Shown: positions 1 to 9,996 of the stretch, in pieces | Layout: the number at the start of each line of letters is the position of its first letter | Numbering within the stretch: position 1 is the first letter of the stretch | Source: Streptomyces mobaraensis | GTDB taxonomy: Bacteria; Actinomycetota; Actinomycetes; Streptomycetales; Streptomycetaceae | Assembly (NCBI RefSeq): GCF_020099395.1 | Contig: NZ_CP083590.1 | Span: 4,154,001-4,218,000, forward strand | Direction of reading: 5' to 3' | DNA: 64,000 nt | Program-made: the position numbers and the translations under genes | The notes under the pieces: generated by a model | The model's database searches: none | The model's input: only the letters and a program-made list of their open reading frames with translations | Told to the model about the DNA's origin: nothing

Positions 1-156
1 CGCCGGCTGCGCGTCCACCCGGCCCTGGAGCAGGCCCGCCGCGACACCGTCCGGTACGCCGAGGAGGCGCGCGCCACGCTCGCGCCGCTGCCCGAGTGCC
101 CGGCCAGGGCCGCGCTGGAGGAGCTCTGCGACGCGGTCGTGCACCGCGCGGGCTGA
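1..156 (+). CDS. Polyprenyl diphosphate synthase, C-terminal end (partial)
   Basis: The first 51 codons read as an open frame ending at TGA. The tail has the form ARATLAPLPECPARAALEEL followed by CDAVVHRAG, typical of the C-terminus of long-chain trans-polyprenyl diphosphate synthases (menaquinone side-chain synthesis) in streptomycetes. The DDxxD substrate motifs would lie left of the window and are not seen, so the family call rests only on this short tail and on the usual Streptomyces gene order (polyprenyl synthase next to a LolA-like protein and an ABC exporter). A menaquinone role would fit the respiratory genes further right, but that is inference. Confidence 0.7.
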   Translation, partial: RRLRVHPALEQARRDTVRYAEEARATLAPLPECPARAALEELCDAVVHRAG

Positions 157-696
157 CGGGCCGGGGCGGTCGTGGTCGTACGCAGGGGTTGTCCTGAGCG
201 GTTGCCCTGAGCGGTCTCCGGGACCGATGGGAACCGGCCGCACGAGACGGACGACGCGAACCGGCCACCCCGGGTGACGGGTGGGACCGGTGATCACCGG
301 TCCGTACGTACCACGCCTCGTTCGAGTCGAGACGGGCGTGCTCAAATGACAGTGCTGAGCACGGTGTTGCGGACCGGGCGGCCCTCCGGTCCGTTCACGG
401 CCGGTTCGTGGCCGGTTCGCCGTCGGTTCCAGGCCGGTCCGCGGCCGGTCGCCGGGGAGAACCCCGCTCATCCTCCCGGTGGTTCGTCCCCTAGGGCTTG
501 TCATACCCGAGAGGTACCGTGAGTTGAGTCCGGCGGCTGATGACCGGAGCACCGCGCGTTGGTGGAATGGACGGAGTCGTGCGGGAGGGCAGTCCTCCCG
601 ACTCCGGCGCCCCCACCGAGCGGTCGGGCCACATGAGCCAGGGGATGGGCGAGTGCACGACGCGAGAGACCGCCGCAGACGACGGAGGTAGAGCAC
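157..696. other. Intergenic region with a 20-bp palindrome
   Basis: This 540-base gap holds no convincing gene: the short open frames lack a ribosome-binding site and normal codon bias. At 284-303 there is a perfect 20-bp palindrome, GGACCGGTGATCACCGGTCC, followed by GTACGTAC. It could end the upstream transcript or be an operator. The right part (about 480-690) probably carries the promoter and untranslated leader of the LolA-like gene; no clear -35/-10 pair could be assigned. Confidence 0.5.
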
Positions 697-2007
697 ATGG
701 CACGGAACCAACCGACACCCGGCGCCGACGGCCACGAGCCGGCCGGGGCCACCGGGCCCTCGGGGGCCGGCCGCCGCAAGGCCGTCCGTTACGCGGTCCC
801 CGTCGCGGTGGCCGGGGTCGCCGCCGCCACCATCGGCATCGGCTCGGCCCTCGCCACCTCGGGCGACCCCGACCTGCCGAAGATCAGCACGCAGGACCTG
901 CTGGCCAAGGTCGCCGCCTCGGACGTGCAGCAGCTCTCCGGCTCCGTCCGCGTCACCACCGACCTCGGCCTGCCCTCCCTCCCCTCGGGCGTCTCGCTCG
1001 GCGGGGCGATGGGCAAGGGGAGCGGCGGGGGCAAGGGCGACGCCGACCCCGCGGGCAAGCTGACGGAACTGGCCTCCGGCTCGCACACGCTGCGCGTCGC
1101 GGCGGACGGCCCGGACAAGCAGCGGGTGTCGATCGTCGAACGCGCCGCGGAGTACAGCGTCGTCCGCAATGGGCAGCAGGTCTGGGCGTACGACAGCGGC
1201 AGCAACACGGCGTACCACGCGACGGCGCCCAAGGAGGCGGCCGGCGCGGCCAAGGAGCGCAAGCTCCCCGACGGGCTCGCCGACGCCTCCCCGCAGGAGC
1301 TGGCGAAGAAGGCCCTCGCCGCGGCGCAGGGGACCACGGACGTGGCCGTTGACGGCACGGCCAAGGTGGCCGGCCGGGACGCCTACCGGCTGACCCTCAC
1401 GCCCAAGCAGAGCGAGTCGACGATCGGATCGGTGCGGATAGCCGTGGACGCGAAGAACGGCGTCCCGCTCAAGTTCACGGTCACCCCGAAGGGCGGCGGC
1501 AAGGCGGCCGTCGACGTGGCCTTCACCAAGGTCTCCTTCGACCGGCCGAGCGCGTCCACCTTCTCGTTCACCCCGCCCAAGGGGGCGAAGGTGACCGAGG
1601 GGACGCGGGGCAAGGGTGCCGGCCACGGTACGGACGATCACGGCAAGGGCCGGCTCCCGGCCGCCCCCGGCACGGACGCCGCGTCCGCCCCGAAGACGAC
1701 GGGCACCGGCTGGGCGACCGTCGCCGAGTTCGGCACCGGCAAGGGCGCGGGTGTGGGCGCGGGTGCGGGTGCCATGGGGTCCGGCAAGGGCGTCGGCCCG
1801 AAGGGCGGTGCCCACGCGGGCGGCGCTCACGCCAAGGACGCGGAGAAGCTGCTCGACAGCTTCGGCGGCAAGGTGACGGGCTCGTTCGGTTCCGGCAGGA
1901 TCGTCAGCACCCGCCTGGTGAACGTGCTGCTGACGGACGACGGCAAGGTGTACGCGGGCGCGGTGACCAAGGAAGCGCTGCTCAAGGCCGCGGACGCCAA
2001 CCGGTAG
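697..2007 (+). CDS. Membrane-anchored LolA-like lipoprotein-carrier-fold protein
   Basis: 436 residues. ATG 697 is preceded by GGAGGT at a good distance. The N-terminus is cytoplasmic and polar (about 1-27); RRKAVRYAVPVAVAGVAAAT at about 27-46 is an uncleaved signal anchor, and the bulk lies outside the membrane. The middle (about 60-300) fits the LolA/LppX-type lipid-binding beta fold (DUF2092/outer-membrane lipoprotein-sorting-like): Leu-rich start, a VDGTAKVAGRDAYRLTLTP stretch and a VAFTKVSFDRPSASTFSFTPP strand pair. A Gly/Ala/Lys-rich linker (about 305-385) leads to a C-terminal VSTRLVNVLLTDDGKVYAGAV segment. A role in handling lipids or lipoproteins, or sensing at the envelope, is inferred. 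The ABC exporter genes follow 64 bases downstream and may be co-transcribed. Confidence 0.75.
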   Translation: MARNQPTPGADGHEPAGATGPSGAGRRKAVRYAVPVAVAGVAAATIGIGSALATSGDPDLPKISTQDLLAKVAASDVQQLSGSVRVTTDLGLPSLPSGVSLGGAMGKGSGGGKGDADPAGKLTELASGSHTLRVAADGPDKQRVSIVERAAEYSVVRNGQQVWAYDSGSNTAYHATAPKEAAGAAKERKLPDGLADASPQELAKKALAAAQGTTDVAVDGTAKVAGRDAYRLTLTPKQSESTIGSVRIAVDAKNGVPLKFTVTPKGGGKAAVDVAFTKVSFDRPSASTFSFTPPKGAKVTEGTRGKGAGHGTDDHGKGRLPAAPGTDAASAPKTTGTGWATVAEFGTGKGAGVGAGAGAMGSGKGVGPKGGAHAGGAHAKDAEKLLDSFGGKVTGSFGSGRIVSTRLVNVLLTDDGKVYAGAVTKEALLKAADANR

Positions 2008-2071
2008 GAACCGGTGGCCGCAGTGGCCGCGGTAGGGCGCGCGGGCGGTACGGGGGAGGGGAGAGGGGCCT

Positions 2072-3235
2072 GTGACGGAACCGGAGACGGGGTCGGGAGC
2101 GGGGCCGAAGCCTGCGCGGGAGCCGAACTCGGAGCGGGAGCCCGGGCCGGAGCGCGAGCCCGGCCCCGAGCCGGAGCCCGGCCCCGAGCCGGAGCCCGGC
2201 CCGGGGCCGAAGCCTGCGCCGACGCCTGCCCCCAGCCCTGAGCCTGCCCCCAGCCCCGAGCCTGCCCCCGGCCCCGAGCCTGCCCCCGGCCCCGAGCCGG
2301 TCATCGAGACGCGGGGGCTGACCAAGCGCTACCGCGGCGGGCAGCTCGCGGTGGACGGCCTCGACCTCGTCGTGCCGCGCGGCAGCGTCTTCGGCTTCCT
2401 CGGCCCCAACGGATCGGGCAAGACGACGACGATCCGGATGCTCATGGGGCTGATCGAGCCCACGTCGGGGCAGGCCCGGGTGCTCGGCGAGCCGATGCCC
2501 CGGGCCGGCGGCCGGGTGCTGCCGCGGGTGGGGGCCCTCATCGAGGGCCCGGCCCTGTACGGGTTCCTCTCCGGCCGTGACAACCTCGTCCGGTACGACG
2601 CCGCCGACCCCACCGCCGACCCCCGCACCCGCGCCGCCCGGGTGGCGGACGCCCTGGACCGGGTGGGGCTGGCGGGGGCGGCCGGGAAGAAGGCCCGGGC
2701 CTACTCGCTCGGCATGAAGCAGCGGCTCGGCCTGGCCGCCGCCCTGCTCCAGCCGCGCGAGCTGCTGGTCCTGGACGAGCCGACCAACGGCCTCGACCCG
2801 CAGGGCATGCGGGAGATCCGGTCCCTGGTGCGGGGGCTGGCCGCCGAGGGCACCACCGTCTTCCTCTCCTCCCACCTCCTCGACGAGATCGAGCAGGTCT
2901 GCTCGCACGCCGCGGTGATGGCGCGCGGCCGGCTGCTCACCCAGGGCACGGTCGCCGACCTGGCCTCGTCCACCCGCGGCCGGCTGGCCGTCACCACCCC
3001 CGACACGGCGGACGCGGTCCGCGTCCTCAAGGAGCACGGCGTGAACGATCTGGCGGTCGCCGACGACCGCGTCACCGGCGAACTGCCCACCGGCACCCCG
3101 CCGCCCGACCTCGCGGACCTCAACGCCGCCCTGGTCCGGGCGGACGTCCGGGTGCGCTCCTTCGGCACCGAACGGGTCTCGCTGGAGGACGCGTTCGTCG
3201 CGCTCACCGGGGAGGGCTTCGATGTCGCGGGCTGA
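2072..3235 (+). CDS. ABC transporter ATP-binding protein with Pro/Glu-rich N-terminal extension
   Basis: 387 residues from GTG 2072, which has a purine-rich GGGGAGGGGAGAGG just upstream. Residues 1-76 are a low-complexity [14 protein letters not shown] extension. The ATPase domain follows: [11 protein letters not shown] start, Walker [10 protein letters not shown], degenerate signature [12 protein letters not shown], Walker [14 protein letters not shown] and switch region [13 protein letters not shown]. The last ~90 residues form the C-terminal regulatory domain of the CcmA/DrrA-like exporter class. The gene overlaps the next one by 14 bases, so the two subunits are translationally coupled. 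The substrate cannot be told. If the extension is not translated, an internal start near the VIETRG segment would be needed, but no good ribosome-binding site is seen there. Confidence 0.9.
   Translation: MTEPETGSGAGPKPAREPNSEREPGPEREPGPEPEPGPEPEPGPGPKPAPTPAPSPEPAPSPEPAPGPEPAPGPEPVIETRGLTKRYRGGQLAVDGLDLVVPRGSVFGFLGPNGSGKTTTIRMLMGLIEPTSGQARVLGEPMPRAGGRVLPRVGALIEGPALYGFLSGRDNLVRYDAADPTADPRTRAARVADALDRVGLAGAAGKKARAYSLGMKQRLGLAAALLQPRELLVLDEPTNGLDPQGMREIRSLVRGLAAEGTTVFLSSHLLDEIEQVCSHAAVMARGRLLTQGTVADLASSTRGRLAVTTPDTADAVRVLKEHGVNDLAVADDRVTGELPTGTPPPDLADLNAALVRADVRVRSFGTERVSLEDAFVALTGEGFDVAG
2105..2305 (+). repeat. Tandem GAGCC(G/C)GAGCCCGGCCCC-type coding repeat
   Basis: Short imperfect direct repeats of period 6-18 bases, in frame, encode the alternating Glu-Pro/Gly-Pro/Ala-Pro extension of the ABC ATPase. 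Because the period is a multiple of three, copy-number change would lengthen or shorten the tail without a frameshift. Confidence 0.75.
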
Positions 3236-4121
3236 GCCCGGGGCGGCCCCCGCGCCCGTCACCGTCCGTCCGCCGCGCGCGGTGTGGCGGCTGTCGCTGT
3301 TCCGCAACGAGATCACCACCGTCTTCCGGCGCTGGCGCACGCTGGCGCTGCTCGGGGTGCTCGCGGCCGTGCCGGTGCTGGTCGGCATCGCGGTCAAGAT
3401 CGAGACGAGCGACGGGGACGGCTCGTTCGGCGGTGGCAGCGGCGGCGAAGGGCCCGCCTTCGTCAGCCAGGTCACCAACAACGGCCTCTTCCTCGTCTTC
3501 GCCTCGCTCGCCGCGACGCTCCCCTTCTTCCTGCCGATGGCGATCGGCGTGATCGCCGGCGACTCGATCGCCGGCGAGGCGGGCAGCGGCACCCTGCGCT
3601 ACCTGCTGGTCGCGCCGGCCGGCCGCACCCGGCTGCTGCTCGCGAAGTTCACGACCACGGTCGTCTTCTGCCTCGCCGCCACCCTCGTCGTCGCCTGTTC
3701 GGCGCTGCTGGTGGGCGCGCTCCTCTTCCCGCTGGGCGACGTCACGCTGATCAGCGGGACGACGGTGTCCTTCGGCGACGGACTGCTGCGCGGCGTGGCC
3801 ATCGCCGGAGTGGTGGCCGCGTCGCTGATCGGCGTCGCGGCGCTGGGCCTGTTCGTCTCGACCCTCACCGGCAGCGGCATCGCGGCGATGGCGACGACGG
3901 TGGGGCTGCTGATCACGGTGCAGATCCTGGACCAGTTCCCACAGCTGCACGCGATCCAGCCGTACCTCTTCCCGCACTACTGGCTGAGCTTCTCCGACCT
4001 GCTCCGGGACCCGGTGTATTGGGACCAGATCGGACGGAACCTGGGCCTCCAGGCGCTGTACGCGGCGGTGTTCGGGTCGGCGGCGTGGGCCCGCTTCACG
4101 GCGAAGGACGTGACGGCGTGA
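3222..4121 (+). CDS. ABC-2 type exporter membrane subunit
   Basis: 299 residues; ATG 3222 lies inside the end of the ATPase gene. After a short cytoplasmic N-terminus (about 1-38) there are six hydrophobic segments: [20 protein letters not shown], the [20 protein letters not shown] stretch, a pair around 135-170, one near 190-215, one near 225-240 and a last one near 280. The motif [21 protein letters not shown] is the conserved cytoplasmic loop that contacts the ATPase in ABC-2 permeases. With the preceding ATPase it forms a homodimeric exporter of unknown substrate. The convergent peptidase gene follows after a shared hairpin terminator. Confidence 0.9.
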   Translation: MSRAEPGAAPAPVTVRPPRAVWRLSLFRNEITTVFRRWRTLALLGVLAAVPVLVGIAVKIETSDGDGSFGGGSGGEGPAFVSQVTNNGLFLVFASLAATLPFFLPMAIGVIAGDSIAGEAGSGTLRYLLVAPAGRTRLLLAKFTTTVVFCLAATLVVACSALLVGALLFPLGDVTLISGTTVSFGDGLLRGVAIAGVVAASLIGVAALGLFVSTLTGSGIAAMATTVGLLITVQILDQFPQLHAIQPYLFPHYWLSFSDLLRDPVYWDQIGRNLGLQALYAAVFGSAAWARFTAKDVTA

Positions 4122-4160
4122 CGGTGCGGGGCGGGCCCGTTGGTGACCCGCCCCGCACCG
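4122..4160. terminator. Bidirectional hairpin terminator
   Basis: A perfect 14-bp stem (CGGTGCGGGGCGGG at 4122-4135 with its complement at 4147-4160) with an 11-base loop lies exactly between the convergent ABC permease and peptidase genes. There is no long T-run, as is usual in Streptomyces. Confidence 0.8.
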
Positions 4161-4167
4161 CTCGGGC

Positions 4168-5604
<1,437 letters not shown>

Positions 5605-5651
5605 TCAAGGGCGGAATTCGGACAGGGGGGTTCGCTATCCGGATATCGGGC

Positions 5652-6391
5652 GGGGGTGCCCCCGCGTGCGGGGACCGCGGCGTCGCGATCGAGGACGCCG
5701 CCCTGTACTCGGGCCCCCCACGTGCGCGGGGTCGCTGGTGGGCTGGGTCTGTTACCCGACATTGGATGGGACCACCCCCGCGCGCGCGGGGACCACATCC
5801 GCGCGCTCAGCGGCGTCTCCCCCAAGACGGGACCACCCCCGCGTGCGCGGGGACCACCTGGAGCTGAGCAGGACCGGGCTGGGGGCGCCGGGACCACCCC
5901 CGCGTGCGCGGGGACCATCGGGCCCGACCGATCGACTACCCACCCCCGCGTGCGCGGGGACCACTGTGCCGAAATTGGCGACGTGGACGGTCCGGAGGGA
6001 CCACCCCCGCGTGCGCGGGGACCACCGCTCGTCGTACAGGGCGTCGAGGAGGTCGTCGGGACCACCCCCGCGTGCGCGGGGACCACAAGGCGTTGGAGGC
6101 CGCGTTCCGTAGGCGCTTGGGACCACCCCCGCGTGCGCGGGGACCACTCCCAGCTCTCGCCCTTGTTCTTGCCAGCGCGGGGACCACCCCCGCGTGCGCG
6201 GGGACCACACCTCGATGGTCATCTCGCGCGTGTAGGTGTAGGGACCACCCCCGCGTGCGCGGGGACCACATTCTGGCAAGGTCCCGGCAACGACCAACAG
6301 CGGGACCACCCCCGCGTGCGCGGGGACCACGACGCAAGGGACACGGCGGCCAACCGGGGCCTGGGACCACCCCCGCGTGCGCGGGGACCAC
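5652..6391 (-). CRISPR. Type I-E-like CRISPR array, 13 repeats, no adjacent cas genes
   Basis: Eleven 29-base repeats start at 5768, 5829, 5890, 5936, 5997, 6058, 6119, 6180, 6241, 6302 and 6363, nearly all on a 61-base period (32-base spacers). On the minus strand they begin GTGGTCCCCGCGCACGCGGG and end GGTGGTCCC, the I-E consensus of actinobacteria. Two decayed copies lie at about 5652-5680 and 5708-5736. Decay at the left end and an A/T-richer flank at the right end both indicate transcription from right to left. The copy at 5936 has lost its first four bases and the spacer before it (5919-5935) is only 17 bases, so about 15 bases were deleted there. The copy at 5768 carries one change in the stem-loop. 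Several spacers have open frames (for example DDLLDALYDE and YTYTREMTIE on the transcript strand), as expected of phage coding DNA. No cas gene is within the window. Confidence 0.97.
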
Positions 6392-6564
6392 AGGGCGTGA
6401 CCTGCGCGTTTAACTAGCGGCAGGCCGGTTTTTACTCACTTTCGCAGACTCCGGCATTCGGACTGTTTCATAGCAAACCGGCCTCCAGGGCTTTGCGTTG
6501 AGCGCACGGGCAGCGTTCTCAGGCCCCAGATCGTAAAGCCAAGCGCCGACCCGCGCCCACCCGT
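6392..6564 (-). promoter_or_regulatory. Probable CRISPR leader
   Basis: The region to the right of the intact array end is A/T-richer than its surroundings. Read towards the array it contains GTGAGTAAAAACC, then AGTTAAACGCGCAGGTCACG and ends directly at the first repeat. A perfect 10-bp inverted repeat (AGGCCGGTTT at 6422-6431, AAACCGGCCT at 6475-6484) brackets the A-rich core. No gene fits here; the RarD-like gene ends at 6565. Leader identity is inferred from position, array polarity and composition. Confidence 0.7.
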
Positions 6565-7638
6565 TCACGCCCCGCCACGCCCCGCCGCCGAGTCCGGCTC
6601 GCTCACGACACCCGCCGCCGCCTCCACGGCGGCCTCCGGCCGCGCCGCCTCCGCCGGGGCCGTGGCGCCCGCCGCCACACCCGGCCCGTCGGACCCCGGC
6701 GTCTCCGCCGCCACCCGCTCGCGGGCCGCCGCCAGTTCCACCCGCGTCGTCCGCGCCGAGCGCATCGCCTCCCAGGTCAGCATGGCCAGCGCCAGCCACA
6801 CCAGCGCGAAGCCCGCCCACCGCTCCGGCGGCATCGACTCGTGGAAGACGGCGAGGCCGAGGGCGAACTGGAAGATCGGGGCCAGGTACTGGAGCATGCC
6901 CAGGACGGACAGGGGGAGGCGGACCGCCGCCATGCCGAAGGAGACCAGGGGCAGGGCGGTGATCGCGCCGGAGGCGAGGAGCAGCAGCAAGTGCCCCGCG
7001 CCCTCGCTCGCGAACGTGCTCTTGCCGTCCGCGCCGAGGAAGATCAGGAAGCCCAGCGCGGGCAGGAACTGGACGGCCGTCTCGGCGGCCATCGACTCCA
7101 GCCCGCCCAGCCCCACCTGCTTCTTGAAGAGGCTGTAGGTGCCGAACGACGCCGAGATGCCCAGCGCGATCCACGGCAGTTTGCCGTAGCCCACCGCCAG
7201 CACGATCACCGCCGCCGCGCCGACGCCGACGGCGGCCCACTGCGCCGGCCGCAGCCGTTCGCGCAGGACGACGACGCCGAGGGCGATGACGACGAGGGGG
7301 TTGATGAAGTAGCCGAGCGACGTCTCGACCACATGGCCCGCGTTGACGGCCCAGATGTAGATGCCCCAGTTCACCGAGATCGTCGCCGCGCTCAGCGCGA
7401 TCATCCCGAGCCGCTTCGGCTGCCGCAGCAGCGGGCGTATCCAGGCCCAGCGCCGGGTGAGGGCGAGCGCGGCCACCACCGTCACCAGGGACCACACCAT
7501 CCGGTGCGCCAAGATCTCGAACGCCCCGGCCGGCTCCAGGAGCGGCCAGTACAGGGGGAACAGCCCCCAGATCGCGTAGGCGGCGAGACCGCACAGGAAC
7601 CCCGTGCGCGTCTCGTTCTGCTGCGTGTCCGGCTTCAC
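6565..7638 (-). CDS. rarD: RarD-like EamA/DMT-family transporter
   Basis: 357 residues. GTG 7638 is chosen because GGGAGGG lies five bases upstream and the protein then begins KPDTQQNETRTGFLCGLAAY, the normal RarD N-terminus. Ten hydrophobic segments are visible, with the family features AYAIWGLFPLYWPLL (first helix), EILAHRMVWSL, ISVNWGIYIWAVN and LGYFINPL. The last ~60 residues are an Ala/Pro/Glu-rich cytoplasmic tail not needed by the family. The substrate of RarD proteins is not settled (chloramphenicol sensitivity is the classical E. coli phenotype). The gene is transcribed towards the CRISPR leader. Confidence 0.9.
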   Translation of the reverse strand: MKPDTQQNETRTGFLCGLAAYAIWGLFPLYWPLLEPAGAFEILAHRMVWSLVTVVAALALTRRWAWIRPLLRQPKRLGMIALSAATISVNWGIYIWAVNAGHVVETSLGYFINPLVVIALGVVVLRERLRPAQWAAVGVGAAAVIVLAVGYGKLPWIALGISASFGTYSLFKKQVGLGGLESMAAETAVQFLPALGFLIFLGADGKSTFASEGAGHLLLLLASGAITALPLVSFGMAAVRLPLSVLGMLQYLAPIFQFALGLAVFHESMPPERWAGFALVWLALAMLTWEAMRSARTTRVELAAARERVAAETPGSDGPGVAAGATAPAEAARPEAAVEAAAGVVSEPDSAAGRGGA

Positions 7639-7722
7639 GGATCCCTCCCGGCGGTTTCGACGACGACCTCGCGAAGGTAACGCCGTCCGGGGGTGCCTGT
7701 CATGTCCGTACCGAATGACGGT

Positions 7723-7790
7723 CATGACGGCATGACGGCCATGACGGCCATGACGGCGGACGGCTACGGACCGGACGGCTACGGACCGGA
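7723..7790. repeat. Two short tandem repeats
   Basis: Four copies of CATGACGGC (7723-7757, the first lacking its last base) are followed by two exact copies of CGGCTACGGACCGGA (7761-7775, 7776-7790) that end at the stop codon of the permease gene. They lie downstream of the permease and upstream of rarD. Confidence 0.85.
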
Positions 7791-9770
7791 TCACTCCGCC
7801 CGTAGCGCCCCCCGCAGCCGTTCCACCGCCCGCGAGACGTCGAACGGCAGGATCGTGACGGCCACGTCCGGCAACTGCTCCAGCGCCCGCGCCATCTGCT
7901 CGCCCGTGTTGCGGTGCAGCAGCCGGCCGAGCGGCGTCGAGTACATCCGCCGGGGGACGAGCAGGGTCAGCGCGGTCGACCCGTCGGCCGTCGTCCGGGC
8001 CGCGAGTCCGATGACGGCGTGCCGGAGCCGCCGGTCCGGGCAGTCGACCAGTTCCAGCGGGACGTTCGTGCCGGGCGTCGCCTCCCAGCGGGCGGCCAGC
8101 CGCCGCGCCCGCGCCTCGTCGATGACGAAGTGCAGGGCGCGGACCTCGTCCGGCCGCAGCTCGTGCGCGTACCGCAGCGCCTTGACGGCGGCCAGGTCGA
8201 GGCTGTCCACCAGGACGTACACCAGGTGCCGCCGCCAGTGCGGTCCGCTGGTGGTGAAGGCGGGGACGTTCTCCAGCACCGCCGCCTCCGTCCGGTAGTG
8301 GCGGTTGATGCGGATCAGCGCCCAGACCCCGAGCGGGAAGATCACGACCACCAGCCACGCGCCCTCCGTGAACTTGGTGATCGCGAAGATCACCACGACC
8401 AGCGCGGAGACCACGGCGGCGGCCAGGTTCACGGCCACTTTCGCCCGCCGGCCCGGCCCGGGAACGGACGAGCGCAGGTGGTGCGCGGTCATCCCGGCGG
8501 CGGCCATGGTGAAGCCGGTGAAGACGCCGATCGCGTACAGCGCGACCAGTTTGTCGACGTTGCCGCCGGTGAGGAGCAGCAGCGCGAGCGAGACGACGGT
8601 GAGGCAGATGATGCCGTTGGAGAAGGCGAGGCGGTGGCCGCGCCGGGTGAGCTGGCGGGGCAGGAAGCGGTCCTCGGCGACGAAGCTGGCGAGGAAGGGA
8701 AAGCCGGTGAACGGTGTGTTGGCACCGGTGTAGAGGATCAGCGCGGTGGCGAGCTGCACGAACACCAGGCCCGCCGTCCCCGCCCGGCCGTCGCCGAAGA
8801 CCAGGTGCGCCTCCTGGGCGAGGACGGTCGGGTTGCCGGCCTCGTACGGGATCGCGTGCGTGAAGTGGGCCAGCGCCGAGACGCCGAACACCATGATCCC
8901 GAGGATCACGCTCATCACGGTGAGCGTGCGGCGCGCGTTGCGGCCCTGCGGGGGCCGGAACGCGGACACGCCGTTGGAGATTGCCTCCAGGCCGGTGAGC
9001 GACGAACCGCCGTTCGCGAACGCGCGCAACACGATGAACAGCGACGCGCCGTACAGCCAGCCGTGCCCGGGCGTGCCCAGCGGCACGGCACCGCGCGCCG
9101 CCGTGTCGGCGTGCGGCAGCCCGCCGCCGACCAGCCCCCGGACCAGCCCGACGGTCAGCAGCAGCGCCACCGCCAGCATGAACAGGTACGCCGGCAGCGC
9201 GAACGCCCGGCCCGCCTCACGGAGCCCCCGCAGATTCCCGTACATCAGCAGCACCACGACGGCGACCGTGAGCGGCAGTTTGAGATGGTCGATGCCGTGG
9301 TAGCCGTGGCCGACCAGATGGGCGAGCGAGATCAGCGCGTCCGTGCCGGCGGCGGTCTGCACGGCGACCGTGACCGTGTAGTCCACCAGCAGCGCCACGG
9401 CCGCGATCTGCGCGACACGCGGCCCCAGGTTCTCCCGGGCGACGACGTACGAGCCGCCGGCCCGCGTGTAGACGGACACGACGTCGCGGTAGGCCAGCGT
9501 CACCAGCAGCAGGACGAGGAGGATCGCCCCGGTCACCGGGAGGAGCAGGGTGAACGCGGCGACTCCGGCCACCGGGACGAGGATGCGGAGCATCTCCTCC
9601 GAGCCGTACGCGGTGGACGAGATGCAGTCGGAGGCGAGGACGCCGAGGGCCATCGGGTTCGACAGCTTCTCCCGCGCGAGGCGCTCCGTCACCAGGGGTG
9701 GGCCGAGGAGGGCGCGTTTCACGCGGTAGCGGAGGCGGTCGGCTGGGAGGGGGACGTCGGCGTCGGCCAT
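7791..9770 (-). CDS. APC-superfamily amino acid/cation permease with cytoplasmic C-terminal domain
   Basis: 659 residues from ATG 9770 (MADADVPLP), preceded by GGGGAC; an in-frame ATG 19 codons upstream is less likely. The N-terminal ~50 residues are cytoplasmic, then about twelve membrane segments run to about residue 480. Diagnostic pieces are NPMALGVLASDCISSTAYGSEEM (helix 1), TRAGGSYVVARENLG, and the ANGGSSLTGLEAISNG loop. The last ~160 residues, with VYVLVDSLDLAAVKALRYA and LRALHFVIDE-like strands, form a soluble domain seen in this actinobacterial permease group and reminiscent of universal-stress folds. It probably imports an amino acid or a cation; the substrate is unknown. Confidence 0.88.
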   Translation of the reverse strand: MADADVPLPADRLRYRVKRALLGPPLVTERLAREKLSNPMALGVLASDCISSTAYGSEEMLRILVPVAGVAAFTLLLPVTGAILLVLLLVTLAYRDVVSVYTRAGGSYVVARENLGPRVAQIAAVALLVDYTVTVAVQTAAGTDALISLAHLVGHGYHGIDHLKLPLTVAVVVLLMYGNLRGLREAGRAFALPAYLFMLAVALLLTVGLVRGLVGGGLPHADTAARGAVPLGTPGHGWLYGASLFIVLRAFANGGSSLTGLEAISNGVSAFRPPQGRNARRTLTVMSVILGIMVFGVSALAHFTHAIPYEAGNPTVLAQEAHLVFGDGRAGTAGLVFVQLATALILYTGANTPFTGFPFLASFVAEDRFLPRQLTRRGHRLAFSNGIICLTVVSLALLLLTGGNVDKLVALYAIGVFTGFTMAAAGMTAHHLRSSVPGPGRRAKVAVNLAAAVVSALVVVIFAITKFTEGAWLVVVIFPLGVWALIRINRHYRTEAAVLENVPAFTTSGPHWRRHLVYVLVDSLDLAAVKALRYAHELRPDEVRALHFVIDEARARRLAARWEATPGTNVPLELVDCPDRRLRHAVIGLAARTTADGSTALTLLVPRRMYSTPLGRLLHRNTGEQMARALEQLPDVAVTILPFDVSRAVERLRGALRAE

Positions 9771-9840
9771 GTCCCCTATGAGAGCGGGTGGCTCATGGGG
9801 ATGGGCGGGGCGACGCGGCGGGGGCACTCGTTTGGTGGTG

Positions 9841-9990
9841 CCCCGTCCGAAACCGCGCTCCGCGCGGTTGTCCTCAAACGGCCGGACGGGCTGGAATCAG
9901 CCCGTCCGGCGTTTGAGGACCTCGCGGCGAAGCCGCGATGCCGGGGTCCGGGGCGCAGCCCTGGAAGAAACGGTGAAGGGGCGGGGTTGG
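9841..9990. repeat. Dispersed hairpin repeat, copy 1
   Basis: The core is an inverted repeat with arms GTCCTCAAAC...GACGGGCT (9870-9892) and AGCCCGTCCGGC...GAGGAC (9899-9920), differing by one bulged G. It is followed by GAAACGGTGAAGGGG. The same blocks recur near 29.3, 44.4 and 61.8 kb. Here it lies between the starts of the permease and the end of korB and may also work as a terminator for korBA. Confidence 0.8.
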
Positions 9991-9996
9991 GGACCC

